Shown here: positions 1 through 5,158 of the stretch, in pieces
Layout: every line of letters begins with the position of its first letter
How positions within the stretch are numbered: the stretch's first letter is position 1
Assembly: GCA_025964465.1 (NCBI GenBank)
Contig: JAOPYS010000151.1
Coordinates: forward strand, 1 to 8,501
From: Thermoleophilia bacterium
Lineage (GTDB): Bacteria; Actinomycetota; Thermoleophilia; Gaiellales; SKUG01
DNA length: 8,501 bases
Direction: 5' to 3'
The notes under the pieces: generated by a model
Seen by the model: only the letters and a program-made list of their open reading frames with translations
Told to the model about the DNA's origin: nothing
Databases searched by the model: none
Program-made: the position numbers and the translations under genes

Positions 1-12
1 GCTCGCTCGAGA

Positions 13-40
13 CCTCGGCTGCGGTGCGCATCAGCCGAGG
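13..40 (-). terminator. Hairpin at the end of the lipoprotein gene, possible terminator
   Basis: The arms 13-21 (CCTCGGCTG) and 32-40 (CAGCCGAGG) are perfectly complementary over 9 bp with a 10-base loop. The stop codon of the minus-strand lipoprotein gene (31-33) lies at the edge of the loop, so the stem covers the last codons. No T-run follows on the minus strand, so this is a terminator-like or mRNA-protecting hairpin rather than a textbook intrinsic terminator. Confidence 0.45.
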
Positions 41-468
41 CAGGTCGCCGCGGCGTCGCGCTGCTCCTGCGGCCCGGCGAGCACGGCGGTGCCGTTGACG
101 TCCGCGGGAGCGTCGGGCGTACCGATCTCCGCGGCGATTCCGGTCGTGACGCCTTCGTCCGATCCGATGGCGACGCGGGCGCCGCTGGGGTGGCGCCACG
201 CCTTGATGGCTCCGGTCGACGGCGCATCCTCGGCGAACCCGGCGGCGGTCATGCACTCCTCGAGCTCCGGCGTGTCCGCGAAGCTCGAGATGCCGGACTT
301 CTCCTCGCTCGCCGCCGGCGAACCGGCCTCGGGCGTGGTCTTCGCGGCGTCCTTGGCCGCGCCGCCCTTCCCGCCTCCGCCCGTCTTCGCGTCGCTCCCG
401 TCGTCGCCGCATCCCGCGGCGAGCAGCAGGCACAGGGCGAGGATGGCGTGGCTCGGGCGCAGTCGCAT
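31..468 (-). CDS. Small secreted lipoprotein, function unknown
   Basis: The 145-residue protein starts with a lipoprotein signal: basic N-region (MRLRPSH), hydrophobic stretch about 8-18, and lipobox LAAGC with the lipidated cysteine at 20. It should be anchored on the outer face of the membrane. Residues 21-58 are a Gly/Ala/Lys/Ser/Glu-rich flexible linker. Residues 60-145 form a small domain with cysteines at 72 and 143, near its two ends, placed so that they could form a disulfide. The ATG at 466-468 was chosen because the lipoprotein signal begins there; the same frame stays open further upstream (to 861) but runs into the divergent gene and encodes Arg-rich, non-protein-like sequence. 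The Shine-Dalgarno site is weak. The gene is divergent from the 65-residue gene across a 144-base spacer. Small actinobacterial lipoproteins with a Cys...Cys-Leu ending are common, but I know no function for them. Confidence 0.82.
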   Translation of the reverse strand: MRLRPSHAILALCLLLAAGCGDDGSDAKTGGGGKGGAAKDAAKTTPEAGSPAASEEKSGISSFADTPELEECMTAAGFAEDAPSTGAIKAWRHPSGARVAIGSDEGVTTGIAAEIGTPDAPADVNGTAVLAGPQEQRDAAATCLG

Positions 469-612
469 GGTCGGTGCATACCCCGCGGCGCGACATCCGC
501 TCCGCCGGCGCGCCCGCCCCGCGCACGAGTGGCCGTGAACCGGGATCGGCCGTCGGCCCAAGAAGGGCGTGAGCCGCACGTCGAAGCTGCGGCAGCACGG
601 GGGAGGTACCGC

Positions 613-810
613 ATGGACAACGACGCGAACGGGATCGTCCCGACGGACGCCGGGACCGAGGCCCTCGAGGCCGCGATGCTGGCCGCCGTCACCGAGTTCG
701 TTCCCGCCGTGCCCCGCCCGGGTGAGCTCGACCTGTGGGCGGTGTTCGAGGACCTGCTCTCCTCGCGGCGCACGGAGACCGTGGACGCCACGCTCGAACG
801 CTGGGGCTGA
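613..810 (+). CDS. 65-residue acidic hypothetical protein
   Basis: I do not recognise this protein. The case for a real gene is its start: GGAGGT at 602-607, five bases before the ATG, is one of the best ribosome-binding sites in the window, and the codons keep the high third-position GC of the neighbours. The product is acidic, has no signal peptide or membrane span, and is probably cytoplasmic. Two helices are likely, about 18-31 (EALEAAMLAAVTEFV) and 40-50 (DLWAVFEDLLS), joined by a Pro-rich turn (PAVPRPGE), followed by a polar tail ending in ERWG. A 6-bp hairpin (573-578 with 588-593, loop of 9) lies in the leader just before the Shine-Dalgarno site. The response regulator starts 71 bases downstream on the same strand, so co-transcription is possible. 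The same frame is open upstream to 190, but that part overlaps the lipoprotein gene and is a shadow. Confidence 0.65.
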   Translation: MDNDANGIVPTDAGTEALEAAMLAAVTEFVPAVPRPGELDLWAVFEDLLSSRRTETVDATLERWG

Positions 811-881
811 GCGGGCTCGCCGCACGGCACGTCGCTCGGGACTCTTACGCTGCTCCGACACTCGTCGGGCAGGATGGGGTC

Positions 882-1583
882 ATGCAGATCCTCGTGACCG
901 ACGACGACCGCTCCATCCGCGACGCGCTGCGCCGCGCCCTCGTGCTCGCCGGCTACGACGTCGCCGTGGCGGAGGACGGACAGGCGTGCATCGACGCGCT
1001 CGACCGGGTGCAGCCCGACGCCATCGTGATGGACGTCGGCATGCCGGTGCTCGACGGGCTGGAGGTGTGTCGTCGCCTGCGCGCGGCGGGCGACCGCACG
1101 CCGATCCTCATGCTCACGGCGCGCGACACGGTCGACGACCGCATCGAGGGGCTGGACGCGGGCGCGGACGACTACCTGGTCAAGCCGTTCGACGTCGGCG
1201 AGCTGAAGGCGCGCATCCGGGCGTTGCTGCGACGCGTGCACGAGACCGACGTCGAGGCGCCCGGCGCCGCCGACGCGGACCCGACCTTCGCCGAGCTGCG
1301 CCTGGAGACCGCGCGCCACGGTGTGCTCGTCGACGGCGAGCGATTCGTCGAGCTGACCCGCACGGAGTACGCCCTGCTGGAGGTGCTGCTGCGCAACCCC
1401 AAGCGGGTGCTCACGCACGACGTGATCTACGACCGCGTGTGGGGCTACGACTTCGGCCCGGAGAGCAACGCGCTGCGCGTGTACGTCGGGTACCTGCGCC
1501 GCAAGCTCGAGGGCGCGGGCTCGCGCCAGCTGATCCACACCGTGCGCGGCGTGGGCTACGTCCTGCGGGAGCCCGACGCGTGA
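882..1583 (+). CDS. OmpR/PhoB-family response regulator, MprA-like
   Basis: This 233-residue DNA-binding response regulator takes a phosphoryl group from the kinase encoded just downstream and acts as a transcription factor. The receiver domain (about 2-117) has the acidic pocket at D7/D8, phospho-acceptor D51 in VMDVGMP, switch threonine T79 and lysine K101 in the YLVKPF motif. The winged-helix output domain (about 135-231) has the family signatures LTRTEYALLEVLL (158-170), VWGYDF (186-191) and the wing HTVRGVGYVLR (219-229). The length is typical, and the sequence reads very like mycobacterial MprA, but actinobacteria have many paralogues, so no symbol is given. The start at 882-884 gives the canonical N-terminus MQILVTDDD; the preceding AGGATGGGG (871-879) is only a loose Shine-Dalgarno match. 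A possible -10 element, TACGCT, lies at 846-851 with no recognisable -35. The stop overlaps the kinase start by 4 bases, implying translational coupling. Confidence 0.95.
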   Translation: MQILVTDDDRSIRDALRRALVLAGYDVAVAEDGQACIDALDRVQPDAIVMDVGMPVLDGLEVCRRLRAAGDRTPILMLTARDTVDDRIEGLDAGADDYLVKPFDVGELKARIRALLRRVHETDVEAPGAADADPTFAELRLETARHGVLVDGERFVELTRTEYALLEVLLRNPKRVLTHDVIYDRVWGYDFGPESNALRVYVGYLRRKLEGAGSRQLIHTVRGVGYVLREPDA

Positions 1584-2932
1584 GCCTGCGCTACCGCATC
1601 GCACTGGCGACCACCGTCGCCGTGGCCCTCGTCGCCACGCTGGCCGCCGTCGCGATCTACTCGGCGATCGGCAGCGAGCTGCGCGGCGAGACGGCCGACA
1701 CGCTCCGCGACATCGCCCGGCGCTCCGCCGGCCCGGGTCGTCCCGGCGAGCTGCCGCACGACGACCGCAGGCAACCGCGGAATCTCGGCGGCGCGCAGGG
1801 GTACCTCCAGCAGGTCGACCCCGACGGCAGCGTGAGCCGCGACGCCGACGACACGCAGGCGCTGCCGGTCGGGCGCGCGGACCGCCGGGTGGCCTCCTCC
1901 GGCTCGGGCGAGGTACTGCACGACGACGTCACGGTGGACGGCACGCACCTCATGGTGCTGACGGTGGGGCGCGGCGCCGACGGCGCCCTGCAGGTCGCGC
2001 GCCCGCTCGACGAGGTCGACGACGTGCTGCACCGCGCCGCGCGGGTGCTCGTGGGCGTGACGCTCGCCGGGCTGCTGCTCGCCCTCGGCCTCGGCCTGCT
2101 CGTGGCGCGCCTGGCGATCCGACCCGTGACCCGCTTCACGCGCGAGGCGGAGGCGATCGCGTCGGAGCCGGAGGGGCGCGGGCGGCTCGACGTCACCGGC
2201 ACCGACGAGGTGTCGCGGTTGGCTGCGAGCTTCAACGCGACGCTGGCCGCGCTCGAGCGGTCGATGGATTCCCAGCGCCAGCTGCTGGCGGACGCGGGGC
2301 ACGAGCTGCGGACGCCGATCGCCAGCGTGCGCGCCAACGTGCAGGTCCTGGAGGACGGCGACCGGCTCCCGCCCGAGGAGCTCGCCGCGCTGCGCAGCGA
2401 CATCGTCTCGGAGCTCGACGAGCTGACCGAGCTGCTGAGCGACGTGATCGAGCTGGCGCGCGGGGTCGACCCGGCAGCGCCGAGCGACGACGTGCGTCTC
2501 GACGACGTGGTCCGCAGCGCGGCCCAGCGGGCGTCGCGGCGCGGAGACAGCAGCGTCGAGCTGGACCTGCAGCTGGAGCCGAGCGTGGTGCACGGCGACG
2601 GGCTGCGCATCGCGCGGGCGGTGACCAACGTCGTCGACAACGCGCGCAAGTGGAGCCCCGTGGGCGGCCGGGTCGAGATCGGGCTGGAGGGTGGAGTCGT
2701 GCGCGTGCGAGACCACGGGCCCGGCTTCCCCGAGGCCGACCTCGCGCACGTGTTCGACCGGTTCTGGCGGGCGCCGGACGCGCGCTCGATGCCCGGCTCG
2801 GGGCTGGGGCTTGCCATCGTCCAGCAGGCCGCCGAGTCGCACGGCGGCTGGGCACGCGCGTCGAACGCGCCGGACGGCGGCGCGGTCGTGCAGGTGTCGT
2901 TCGGCCCGAGCGAGGCTCCTGCCGACGCCTGA
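1580..2932 (+). CDS. Membrane sensor histidine kinase, MprB-like
   Basis: This 450-residue kinase autophosphorylates and passes the phosphate to D51 of the upstream regulator. The start is GTG at 1580, overlapping the regulator's TGA. Domains in order: transmembrane segment 1 (about 7-30), an extracytoplasmic sensor region (about 31-153) without recognisable motifs, transmembrane segment 2 (about 155-179), HAMP linker (about 180-231), dimerisation/phospho-acceptor domain with H241 in the H-box GHELRTP, and an ATPase domain. The ATPase has the N-box N350 and N354 (VTNVVDNARKW), G1 box D378-G382 (DHGPGF), F-box FDRFW (392-396) and G2 box GSGLGL (406-411). All catalytic motifs are intact. Topology and domain order match MprB-type envelope-stress kinases, but the sensor region is too generic to assign a signal. 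A hairpin at 2989-3006 may end this operon. Confidence 0.95.
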   Translation: MSLRYRIALATTVAVALVATLAAVAIYSAIGSELRGETADTLRDIARRSAGPGRPGELPHDDRRQPRNLGGAQGYLQQVDPDGSVSRDADDTQALPVGRADRRVASSGSGEVLHDDVTVDGTHLMVLTVGRGADGALQVARPLDEVDDVLHRAARVLVGVTLAGLLLALGLGLLVARLAIRPVTRFTREAEAIASEPEGRGRLDVTGTDEVSRLAASFNATLAALERSMDSQRQLLADAGHELRTPIASVRANVQVLEDGDRLPPEELAALRSDIVSELDELTELLSDVIELARGVDPAAPSDDVRLDDVVRSAAQRASRRGDSSVELDLQLEPSVVHGDGLRIARAVTNVVDNARKWSPVGGRVEIGLEGGVVRVRDHGPGFPEADLAHVFDRFWRAPDARSMPGSGLGLAIVQQAAESHGGWARASNAPDGGAVVQVSFGPSEAPADA

Positions 2933-2988
2933 GCAAGCTGTGAAGATCCTCCAGCTGGACGGTTTGCGGTGGCCCGATGCCCGCCCCG

Positions 2989-3006
2989 GTGGCTCACTGG
3001 AGCCAC
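2989..3006 (+). promoter_or_regulatory. Perfect hairpin in the leader of the Thr/Ala-rich gene
   Basis: GTGGCTC (2989-2995) and GAGCCAC (3000-3006) pair perfectly around the loop ACTG. The stem ends 28 bases before the ATG at 3034, exactly the distance of the second hairpin (3532-3548) from the next gene. It leaves the AGGAG Shine-Dalgarno site (3022-3026) free. It could be a leader RNA structure, an operator dyad, or the terminator of the kinase operon; no T-run follows, which weakens the last option. Confidence 0.5.
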
Positions 3007-3033
3007 GCACACCCAACGTCCAGGAGCACAACG

Positions 3034-3435
3034 ATGTCCATGTCAGTCGGAAGTACCACGGGGTGCTGCATGCCCCCCGATCCACTCGTCGCCGGCGGCG
3101 GCGACACGGCGGCTGCCGCAGCCGCGACCGCTGCGGTCGATCCGACCACGGGGCTCCCGGCCACGACGGCCGATCCCACGGCGACCACGACGGCGACCGC
3201 CGACGCGCTCGCGGGGTCGTCGACCGTGGGCACGACGGTGACGGGCGGCGCGGACCTCGCCGCGCTGCTGAACCAGCTCGTCGCTGCGGTGCAGGCACTG
3301 TCGGCGCTCGTGGGCGCGAGCGCGACGACGACGCCGGCAACGACGACGGTCGCCACCGAGCCTGTCGCACCGCCGGTCACAACGACGGACACCACAGGCC
3401 TCGTCACCGGATCGTCGGGGGTCGTCGGAGTCTGA
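3034..3435 (+). CDS. Thr/Ala-rich low-complexity protein without basic or aromatic residues
   Basis: I do not recognise this 133-residue protein. The ATG at 3034 follows AGGAG at 3022-3026 with 7 bases between, and codons in this frame keep high third-position GC, so the gene looks real. The composition is extreme: 30 Thr and 28 Ala (44%), with no Lys, Arg, His, Phe, Tyr, Trp or Ile. Seven Asp and one Glu give a net charge near -8. Layout: N-terminus with a Cys-Cys pair (11-12) followed by MPPDP; Thr/Ala-rich arm (about 24-70); one strong helix (73-93) with Leu75, Leu82 and Leu89 at heptad spacing and 78/79, 85/86 and 92/93 also apolar, suggesting a short coiled coil; then a Thr/Pro/Val-rich arm (97-133). 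There is no signal peptide, as expected with no basic residue. A self-associating helix between two disordered arms is my inference. An earlier in-frame ATG at 2977 lacks a Shine-Dalgarno site and lies within the leader. Confidence 0.72.
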   Translation: MSMSVGSTTGCCMPPDPLVAGGGDTAAAAAATAAVDPTTGLPATTADPTATTTATADALAGSSTVGTTVTGGADLAALLNQLVAAVQALSALVGASATTTPATTTVATEPVAPPVTTTDTTGLVTGSSGVVGV

Positions 3436-3531
3436 CCGGCGGGTTCCCGACGGGGCGGGCCACCTCCAGCAGCGCGGCTCCTACCGGCCCCTCACGCTCG
3501 GCTTATGGGCGGCGACGAAGCTGATGTCAGC

Positions 3532-3548
3532 GGGATCGAGACGATCCC
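3532..3548 (+). promoter_or_regulatory. Perfect hairpin in the leader of the single-span membrane protein gene
   Basis: GGGATCG (3532-3538) and CGATCCC (3542-3548) pair perfectly over 7 bp around the 3-base loop AGA. The stem ends 28 bases before the ATG at 3576, the same distance as in the gene upstream. The 27 bases between stem and ATG match the other leader at 15 of 27 positions without gaps, including CACC, ACG and the AGGA of the Shine-Dalgarno site. This suggests a shared regulatory leader. Confidence 0.5.
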
Positions 3549-3575
3549 AACCACCTGACGCAGAGGAACGCCACC

Positions 3576-4031
3576 ATGACCCGAACCGAATTCGCCATGT
3601 CCCCGGTCGATCCCACCATCGGCATCGACGTCGCGCGCGAGCGGCTCGCCGCGCGACCCGGCGTGACCGAGACTGTCGTCGAGGCGACCGTCGTGCGGCC
3701 CGTCGACACGCGTGCCACGAACCGCTGGGCGGTGCTCCTCGTCGCGGCGGTGGTCGCGCTCCTCATCGCCTTCGGTGGCGGCCTGCGACTCGGGCAGGGT
3801 CGCGCGGCCGCGGTCGCCCCGGTGGCGGTGGCCACGCCCGCCACCGATGTGGGGGGCGGGGGCGGCACCGGTGCCCTACGACGAGGTCGCGGCGCTGCAC
3901 CGGTCGTGCCGGCGACGCCGGCGGCTGGCGCGAACTCCGGGACGAACACGCCCGGCGCGAGTGCGGACGGACTGGCCACGACGGCGGTGGCCGTGACCGC
4001 CACGACCCTTTTCGACGAGGTGGCAGCCTGA
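3576..4031 (+). CDS. Single-span membrane protein with Pro/Ala/Thr-rich tail, function unknown
   Basis: I do not recognise this 151-residue protein. The ATG at 3576 follows AGAGGA (3562-3567) with 8 bases between; the later ATG at 3597 has no Shine-Dalgarno site. Residues 1-50 are a polar N-terminal region with several Arg (VARERLAARPG, then RATNR), presumably cytoplasmic by the positive-inside rule. Residues 51-69 are one transmembrane helix (WAVLLVAAVVALLIAFGGG). Residues 70-151 are an Ala/Pro/Thr/Gly-rich, probably disordered outer region with a Gly5 run at 93-97, ending in LFDEVAA. Codons of 3873-3897 in this frame have unusually low third-position GC, while the +1 frame there reads VPYDEVAAL with normal codon use, so a pair of compensating frameshifts after the G-run at 3850-3863 is possible. 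The leader resembles that of the gene before it, so the two may be expressed together. The gene converges on recO. Confidence 0.7.
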   Translation: MTRTEFAMSPVDPTIGIDVARERLAARPGVTETVVEATVVRPVDTRATNRWAVLLVAAVVALLIAFGGGLRLGQGRAAAVAPVAVATPATDVGGGGGTGALRRGRGAAPVVPATPAAGANSGTNTPGASADGLATTAVAVTATTLFDEVAA

Positions 4032-4038
4032 GGACGGG

Positions 4039-4060
4039 GCACATCTCCCCCGAGATGCGC
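4039..4060 (+). terminator. Hairpin just downstream of the membrane protein gene
   Basis: CATCTC (4042-4047) pairs with GAGATG (4052-4057) around CCCC. After one mismatch, two more pairs form (4039-4040 with 4059-4060). It starts 7 bases after the stop codon and overlaps the left arm of the next hairpin, so the two folds exclude each other. There is no U-run. Confidence 0.4.
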
Positions 4061-4182
4061 GAAGCCCGCACCATGAGGCGCGGGCTCCGTGTGTGCCGTC
4101 GGCGTCGCCGGGCGGCATCAAGCTTCTGAAAGACACTGTAGCGGCTGTGCAGCACCGCGTTGGACGAATGTCGACATCCGTC
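4053..4182. repeat. Tandem intergenic repeat, copy 1
   Basis: This copy is about 90% identical to 4207-4335 (13 differences including one gap over roughly 131 aligned positions). It contains an imperfect hairpin (left arm 4058-4069, right arm 4080-4091, 10-base loop, one A-C mismatch and one G-T pair), a variable stretch 4097-4119, and a highly conserved 63-base block 4120-4182 (3 differences). The block begins AAGCTTCTGAAAGACACTG and ends with the dyad ATGTCGACAT (4168-4177) in a longer imperfect palindrome (4163-4182). I found no other copy in the window. Together with copy 2 it fills most of the 305-base gap 4032-4336, which holds no convincing gene. Borders are uncertain by a few bases. 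Confidence 0.9.
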
Positions 4183-4206
4183 GCTCGGGGCGCCCACGGG
4201 CCCGGG

Positions 4207-4335
4207 AAATGCACGAAGCCCGCACCGTGAGGCGCGGGCTTCGTGTGTGCCCCCGACGTCGCCGGGTGGCGCAAGCTTCTGAAAGACACTGTAGCGGGTG
4301 TGCAGCGCCGCGTCGGACGAATGTCGACATCCGTC
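4207..4335. repeat. Tandem intergenic repeat, copy 2
   Basis: This is the second copy of the unit at 4053-4182, offset by 153 bases (154 in the hairpin part because of one indel). Its hairpin is perfect, and its conserved block spans 4273-4335. The 24 bases separating the copies (4183-4206) are themselves palindromic, with GGGCGCCC at 4188-4195 and CGGGCCCG at 4197-4204. The copy's right end touches the recO stop codon (4337-4339). The position between convergent genes and the stacked palindromes resemble REP- or MITE-like intergenic repeats, but no named family was recognised. Confidence 0.9.
4212..4245. terminator. Strong bidirectional terminator-like hairpin between convergent genes
   Basis: CACGAAGCCCGC (4212-4223) and GCGGGCTTCGTG (4234-4245) form a perfect 12-bp stem with a 10-base loop, the strongest hairpin in the window. 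On the minus strand, downstream of recO, it is followed by GCATTTCCC, a short T-run. On the plus strand TGTGCC follows. It could stop transcription from both convergent genes, with the minus direction somewhat better. Confidence 0.65.
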
Positions 4336-4336
4336 C
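4315..4336. other. Imperfect 22-bp dyad abutting the recO stop codon
   Basis: The perfect 10-bp palindrome ATGTCGACAT (4321-4330) is extended on both sides, after one mismatch, by GGACG and CGTCC. A perfect palindrome with no loop suits a dimeric DNA-binding protein better than an RNA hairpin. The sister copy is at 4163-4182. Confidence 0.6.
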
Positions 4337-5101
4337 TCAGCGACCCCGTCGCGGCCGCACCCCGGCGTGCTCCAAGCACGTGGGAGCGACGATTCCAGCG
4401 TCGATGGTGCGCAATTCACGCTGGTTCGGGAGGTCCTCCTCCGCGCGGGTCGAGAGCTCGGCGAGGGGCGTGCGCATGAGCTCCACGGCGGCGGCGTGCA
4501 CCGCGGCGTCCATCCCGCTGTCGCCGCCGGTCCGGCAGCCGCTGCACACGACGCCACCGTCGGCGGGGCTGAACGCCACGAGCCCGACCGTGTCCCCGCA
4601 GCGCACGCAGGCACCCAGTTGTGGAGCGATTCCCACCACGTGCAGGAGTTTCAGCTCGAAGGCCATGAGCAGGGCACCGCCGCGACGTTCGTCGCCGGCA
4701 CCTTCCGCCCCCGTCCGCGCCGCGGTGGAATCGAGCAGGTCGAGGAAGTTGCGCAGCAGGTGGTACAGGCCCTCGTTCGCCTCGTGCTCGACCGTGATGC
4801 GCGACACGAGGTCCAGCGCAGCGGCCCCGACCTGCTGTGCGCGCCAGCTGCTGCGCAGCCCCTCGTGCGCGGCCTCGACCTCGACCCCGCGCACGGTGGC
4901 GAGGTCGCCGCGTCCTTCCACCACCTGCAGGCGCAGGGCCAGGAACGGCTCCAGGCGGGCGCCGAGGCGGCTCTTGGGCTTGCGGGCGCCCTTGGCGATC
5001 ACGCCGCGGCGGCCGGCGTGCCGCGTGTACAGGTGCGCGATCAGGTCCGCCTCGCCGTAGCGGAGCGTGCGCAACACGACTGCTTCCACGCCATCCGCCA
5101 C
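4337..5101 (-). CDS. recO: DNA repair protein RecO
   Basis: RecO (254 residues, normal family length) works in the RecFOR pathway: it binds single-stranded DNA and SSB and helps RecR load RecA at gaps. The N-terminal OB-fold region (about 1-80) shows the typical start EAVVLRTLRYGEADLI and the RGVIAKGARKPKSR basic stretch. The helical C-terminal domain carries a four-cysteine zinc site: C165 and C168 (CVRC), C186 and C189 (CSGC). The start is GTG at 5101; another GTG at residue 5 would give MEAVVLR and cannot be excluded. There is no Shine-Dalgarno site before 5101, but TATCCT (minus strand, 5113-5108) sits exactly where a -10 element would be if the transcript began at the GTG. recO lies 57 bases after dacB, and its stop touches the repeat region. 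Confidence 0.95.
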   Translation of the reverse strand: MADGVEAVVLRTLRYGEADLIAHLYTRHAGRRGVIAKGARKPKSRLGARLEPFLALRLQVVEGRGDLATVRGVEVEAAHEGLRSSWRAQQVGAAALDLVSRITVEHEANEGLYHLLRNFLDLLDSTAARTGAEGAGDERRGGALLMAFELKLLHVVGIAPQLGACVRCGDTVGLVAFSPADGGVVCSGCRTGGDSGMDAAVHAAAVELMRTPLAELSTRAEEDLPNQRELRTIDAGIVAPTCLEHAGVRPRRGR

Positions 5102-5102
5102 A

Positions 5103-5118
5103 CCGACAGGATAGTCGG
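5103..5118 (-). promoter_or_regulatory. Possible leaderless promoter and small hairpin before recO
   Basis: On the minus strand TATCCT (5113-5108) occupies -12 to -7 relative to the G of the recO GTG at 5101, matching the TANNNT pattern of actinobacterial -10 elements. No -35 element is visible. The hexamer forms the loop of a 5-bp inverted repeat (CCGAC 5103-5107 with GTCGG 5114-5118). The absence of a Shine-Dalgarno site fits leaderless initiation. This is inference only. Confidence 0.35.
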
Positions 5119-5129
5119 CCCGTCCACGC

Positions 5130-5149
5130 CGCGGACCGACCCGTCCGCG
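5130..5149 (-). terminator. Hairpin between dacB and recO
   Basis: CGCGGAC (5130-5136) and GTCCGCG (5143-5149) form a perfect 7-bp stem with a 6-base loop, 9 bases after the dacB stop codon (5159-5161). No T-run follows. It may attenuate read-through into recO, consistent with recO having its own promoter. Confidence 0.4.
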
Positions 5150-5158
5150 CGGCAGGGC

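Noticed and set aside
469..861. Extension of the lipoprotein reading frame upstream to 861
   Set aside because: The extra 131 residues are Arg-rich, lie antisense to the 65-residue gene, and would bury the lipoprotein signal peptide internally.
853..870. Small hairpin CCGAC-ACTC-GTCGG before the response regulator as a third member of the hairpin-leader family
   Set aside because: It has only 5 paired bases and ends about 14 rather than 28 bases before the ATG. CGAC/GTCG pairs are very common in this sequence.
2994..3407. Open minus-strand frame opposite the Thr/Ala-rich gene (Val/Ala-rich product)
   Set aside because: It starts at a GTG without a Shine-Dalgarno site. It arises from the GC-rich triplet bias; the plus-strand frame has the good ribosome-binding site.
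4118..4330. Minus-strand 70-codon frame with an internally repeated MSTFV...CLSEA sequence
   Set aside because: The protein repeat is a by-product of the DNA repeat, whose period (153) is divisible by 3. Differences between copies are not biased to silent positions, and there is no ribosome-binding site.
4053..4335. CRISPR array or integron attC sites
   Set aside because: There are only two long, diverged copies, with no short repeat-spacer pattern. Copy 1 has GTTGGAC, which fits an attC core, but copy 2 has GTCGGAC and the matching partner core is missing in both.
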